DNA from: Lentzea cavernae
GTDB taxonomy: Bacteria > Actinomycetota > Actinomycetes > Mycobacteriales > Pseudonocardiaceae
DNA length: 64,000 bases
Assembly (NCBI RefSeq): GCF_014653695.1
Contig: NZ_BNAR01000018.1
Location: 62,001 to 126,000 of the forward strand
Reading direction: 5' to 3'
The notes beneath the pieces are model-generated. The model saw nothing but the letters and a program-made list of their open reading frames with translations, did not search any database and was not told the origin of the DNA. Position 1 is the stretch's first letter. The number at the start of each line of letters is the position of its first letter. Below are positions 62,203 through 64,000 of the stretch, in pieces. A program made the translations under genes and the position numbers.

Positions 62203-62638
62203 AGTCGGTCTCCTCGGTGTGAACTGACTGGGCCTGCGGGTACTTCTTGCCAGGCGCAGGCTTCGGACTGCCGGTGAACGTGACCCGCGTGCCGACCGGC
62301 AGCGACAGGAGCGAGCCGGGCAGGGAGTCGCGGGAAACGAACCACGAGGTGCCGCTGGTGTCGGTGATGAACCCGCTGGTGGCATCGGGCTCCCAGCGGG
62401 TGACCGCGCCGACGTGTCGTTTGTCCTGCCGGCCAGCGACGGCAAGGTCGAGCTGTGCGATGAGCATCGCGACCTCTTGGCGGCCGACCCGGTTCGCCAC
62501 GCCCGTGTATCGCAGGCGGGGTGTGGCGTGCTGGCGTCCGAACTCTTCTGCTTCGGTGGGTGTGTCGAATGGTCCGCAGGTGAAGCTGCGGCGTCCATCG
62601 GTGAACTGGGCGTCGAACCAGCGTGGGGTGCCGGTCAT
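62195..62638 (-). CDS. protein with cold-shock-like C-terminal domain, 147 aa
   Basis: The first 75 residues (GTPRWFDAQFTDGRRSFTCG) are unknown. From residue 76 the sequence VGAVTRWEPDATSGFITDTS, GTSWFVSRDSLPGSLLSLPV, GTRVTFTGSPKPAPGKKYPQ follows the cold-shock/OB pattern (VxxW...GFI...G..WFV...G..V.F...A), expected to bind single-stranded DNA or RNA. The basic loop is phage-specific. ATG 62638 start. Confidence 0.7.
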   Translation of the reverse strand: MTGTPRWFDAQFTDGRRSFTCGPFDTPTEAEEFGRQHATPRLRYTGVANRVGRQEVAMLIAQLDLAVAGRQDKRHVGAVTRWEPDATSGFITDTSGTSWFVSRDSLPGSLLSLPVGTRVTFTGSPKPAPGKKYPQAQSVHTEETDCG

Positions 62639-62943
62639 CGGTAGCGCTCCGCCTGCTTGTCCCAGCGGACCTCGCCGCGCGCGGCGGCGAGCGCCAGCCT
62701 GTTCAGGTCCGACACCATCTCGGTCGTGCCGTTCGGGTGGGTGAACGGCGTCCACCAGTCCCACTCGCGGCATTCGAGATCGCCCGGCCATTCGCCGGTC
62801 CAGATGCCCTGACCAGAGGACGTGTGGTCGCCGCACTGGAGCGCCTGCGTGCCGCACTCCGGACAACGTGACACGTCGCATCCGTCAGCGTGCCGAGTGC
62901 CCGGCGCGACTCCGCAGTCGGGGCAGGTGTTCGTGTCTCTCAT
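62635..62943 (-). CDS. double zinc-ribbon protein, 102 aa
   Basis: MRDTNTCPDCGVAPGTRHAD then GCDVSRCPECGTQALQCGDH: two C-x2-C pairs, followed by a Trp-rich region (IWTGEWPGDLECREWDWWTP). This exact-looking start recurs in actinomycete phages (from memory). ATG 62943 overlaps its neighbour. Confidence 0.75.
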   Translation of the reverse strand: MRDTNTCPDCGVAPGTRHADGCDVSRCPECGTQALQCGDHTSSGQGIWTGEWPGDLECREWDWWTPFTHPNGTTEMVSDLNRLALAAARGEVRWDKQAERYR

Positions 62944-63209
62944 GAGCGACCGTCCTTGGCGTCGGTGGTCTCACCCAGCACGGCGCGGGCGAAGTTAAGT
63001 GCTGCAGGCGACGGGTGGTCGAACGACCCCCTGAGCCACTCGACCAGCGGCGGGCCGATCTCGTCGGGCTCCTCGAACAGCCCCAGCCAGTCCTGCCACT
63101 CGCTCACGCCGTCGATGCCGTGCATGCCGCCGTAGGCCGGGACAGCGGCCGCGCGGGACTCGATCAGCGCCGCTGCTCTCTCCAGCAGGGCAGAAGGAGA
63201 CTCAGCCAC
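62940..63209 (-). CDS. hypothetical protein, 89 aa
   Basis: Reads MAESPSALLERAAALIESRA, SEWQDWLGLFEEPDEIGPPL, VEWLRGSFDHPSPAALNFAR. Helical. GTG 63209 start overlaps the membrane protein stop. Unknown role. Confidence 0.7.
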   Translation of the reverse strand: MAESPSALLERAAALIESRAAAVPAYGGMHGIDGVSEWQDWLGLFEEPDEIGPPLVEWLRGSFDHPSPAALNFARAVLGETTDAKDGRS

Positions 63210-63408
63210 GACGGTCCCTCCGGTCGATCCACGCGTACAGCTGATCCAGCACCACCATGCTCATCACGGAGGACGCAAAGGCCCACAGGACCTCAGGGCC
63301 GAACCCGCCTGCCAGCACGGCGACAGCCGGGCCGACGACAACGGCCGCGAGCAACACCGGGATCCGCACCTTGAGCGGCAGGTAGCCGTGAGTCTTCTGG
63401 CTGGTCAT
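63202..63408 (-). CDS. small membrane protein, 68 aa
   Basis: Two hydrophobic helices (VRIPVLLAAVVVGPAVAVLA and VLWAFASSVMSMVVLDQLYA) with a basic end DRRDRR. ATG 63408 comes 6 bases after the RHH-gene stop. Unknown role. Confidence 0.7.
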   Translation of the reverse strand: MTSQKTHGYLPLKVRIPVLLAAVVVGPAVAVLAGGFGPEVLWAFASSVMSMVVLDQLYAWIDRRDRRG

Positions 63409-63414
63409 GCCGCA

Positions 63415-63591
63415 TCAGCTCCCTTCGTCGCGCGGCAGTTCGTGGTCGTGTGCCCGGACGTAGTCCTTGAGGGCGTCGCGGATCAGCTCAGAGACGTTGT
63501 CGCCCCTGTGTTCTGCGATTGCCTGGACACGCTTCATGCGCGAGGGGCGCTCGCGGAACTTGTACTGCTCCATCTTCTCTGCTGCTGCCAT
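63415..63591 (-). CDS. ribbon-helix-helix DNA-binding protein, 58 aa
   Basis: Contains MEQYKFRERPSRMKRVQAIA then HRGDNVSELIRDALKDYVRA, the beta strand plus two helices of the Arc/MetJ fold. Such dimers read short palindromes; TGTGGCCACA repeats at 63611-63652 lie just upstream and are its probable operator. It heads the 63.6-58.9 kb leftward operon. Confidence 0.8.
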   Translation of the reverse strand: MAAAEKMEQYKFRERPSRMKRVQAIAEHRGDNVSELIRDALKDYVRAHDHELPRDEGS

Positions 63592-63610
63592 GCGCTTATG
63601 TAACCACACG

Positions 63611-63652
63611 TGTGGCCACATTTGTAGGCCCAGATGCTTGTGTGTGGCCACA
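63611..63652. promoter_or_regulatory. two TGTGGCCACA operators in divergent gap
   Basis: Perfect 10-bp palindromes TGTGGCCACA at 63611-63620 and 63643-63652, 32 bp apart (about three turns), each flanked by further TGTG or CACA. They lie between the RHH gene and the rightward 63700 gene and could control both. Confidence 0.7.
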
Positions 63653-63699
63653 GATGTGGGTACAGTTCTGGCATCGGCAGGACGACGAAGGAGCCCCGG

Positions 63700-64000
63700 A
63701 TGACCGCCACGCAGACCACCACCAAGTGCATCTGCGGCCGCACGCTCCGCGCGGCCAAGTCGGTCGCCCGCGGCTACGGCCCCCGCTGCTTCGCCAAGAT
63801 CCAGAAGGCCGCCAAGGTCGCCCCCTTCAAGCCCGCCGCGATCGAGAAGGCCCAGGAGCTCATCGCCGACGGCGGCATCCTCCCCATCCGCGGCCGCCGC
63901 GTGTTCCGCGTCGTCTCCTCGGACGGTGCCGCCACCTACCTCGCCGCCCCGCAGGCCTGCAACTGCGCCGCCGGCCTCAAGTCCAAGCACGCCTGCTACC
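63700..64000 (+). CDS. DUF6011/SWIM-like zinc protein, 5' part only
   Basis: GAAGGAG precedes ATG 63700. The start CICGRTLRAAKSVARGYGPR then CFAKIQKAAK matches the DUF6011-type C-x-C...G-x-G-x-x-C zinc motif. The visible end CNCAAGLKSKHACY is the beginning of a SWIM-type C-x-C...C-x-H site, cut by the window edge at residue 100. Likely DNA- or protein-binding early gene. Confidence 0.75.
   Translation, partial: MTATQTTTKCICGRTLRAAKSVARGYGPRCFAKIQKAAKVAPFKPAAIEKAQELIADGGILPIRGRRVFRVVSSDGAATYLAAPQACNCAAGLKSKHACY

Noticed and set aside
1..64000. CRISPR array
   Set aside because: No regularly spaced identical repeats of 24-40 bases were seen; the repeat arrays found are short operator or clt-like motifs.
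1..64000. Integrase, rRNA genes or insertion sequence transposases
   Set aside because: No tyrosine or serine recombinase, transposase or rRNA-like sequence was recognised on either strand.

Overview
The window looks like most of the genome of a temperate siphovirus, or a phage-plasmid, of a high-GC actinomycete. The reasons are very high GC, frequent GTG starts, chains of genes overlapping by 1-8 bases (GTGA, ATGA, TGATG), actinobacterial families (DUF397/Scr1-type regulator pair, GntR-UTRA regulator, TraB, zinc-ribbon small proteins) and a full HK97-type head, long-tail and lysis set. The host genus cannot be fixed from sequence alone. No integrase, phage-type immunity repressor or replication initiator is visible. 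Genes run off both ends, so the element is incomplete here.

Layout. (1) 1-9.0 kb, rightward: tightly packed early genes (ASCH domain, DUF4326, HNH endonuclease, small HTH protein, J-domain-like, MmcB-like, RusA-like resolvase, DUF3307-like membrane protein, many unknowns). (2) 9.0-10.9 kb, leftward: nucleoside deoxyribosyltransferase-like and HIT genes plus two small proteins, driven from a divergent control region at 10.97-11.08 kb with four TGTAG-N6-CTACA operators. (3) 11.1-18.7 kb: a module like those of actinomycete conjugative elements: GntR-UTRA regulator, excisionase-like HTH, several 34-57 aa proteins, an HExxH protein, TraB DNA translocase, an iterated GGGTGA array directly behind traB (candidate clt locus), a SpdB/DUF2637-like protein with a GACCCGAC repeat tract, and a YdjM-like hydrolase. 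A lipoprotein gene follows. (4) 19.4-41.3 kb, leftward late operon. In transcription order it runs: small membrane protein, portal-MuF fusion, ClpP-like prohead protease, major capsid, head-tail connector genes, a tail-terminator fusion, tail tube candidates, tail chaperones with a programmed -1 frameshift, tape measure, 1121-aa tail protein, then two lysins, a collagen-like membrane protein and holin candidates, ending at a strong bidirectional terminator. (5) 41.3-44.3 kb: an unusual island between portal and terminase with a tRNA-Glu, structured non-coding DNA, a Scr1/DUF397 regulator pair with its own operators and two or three rightward genes. (6) 44.3-58.6 kb, leftward: terminase large and small subunits preceded by about 35 small genes. 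(7) 58.8-63.6 kb, leftward: a second run of small genes (Nudix, cold-shock-like, DUF6221, ribbon-helix-helix). A rightward DUF6011-like gene starts at 63.7 kb and leaves the window.

Control logic. A 29-bp inverted repeat, GTCCGGTTYT-N9-AGAACCGGAC, occurs at the heads of the late operon (41.5 kb) and the 58.6-44 kb operon (58.7 kb), and once inside the protease gene (38.2 kb). This suggests one phage repressor acting on both leftward promoters. Four other operator families (TGTAG-N6-CTACA, GCTCTAGA, CTTGC arrays, TGTGGCCACA) each lie beside their own small regulator. The most striking feature is the union of a complete siphovirus late region with a TraB-type double-stranded-DNA conjugation module in one apparent element.
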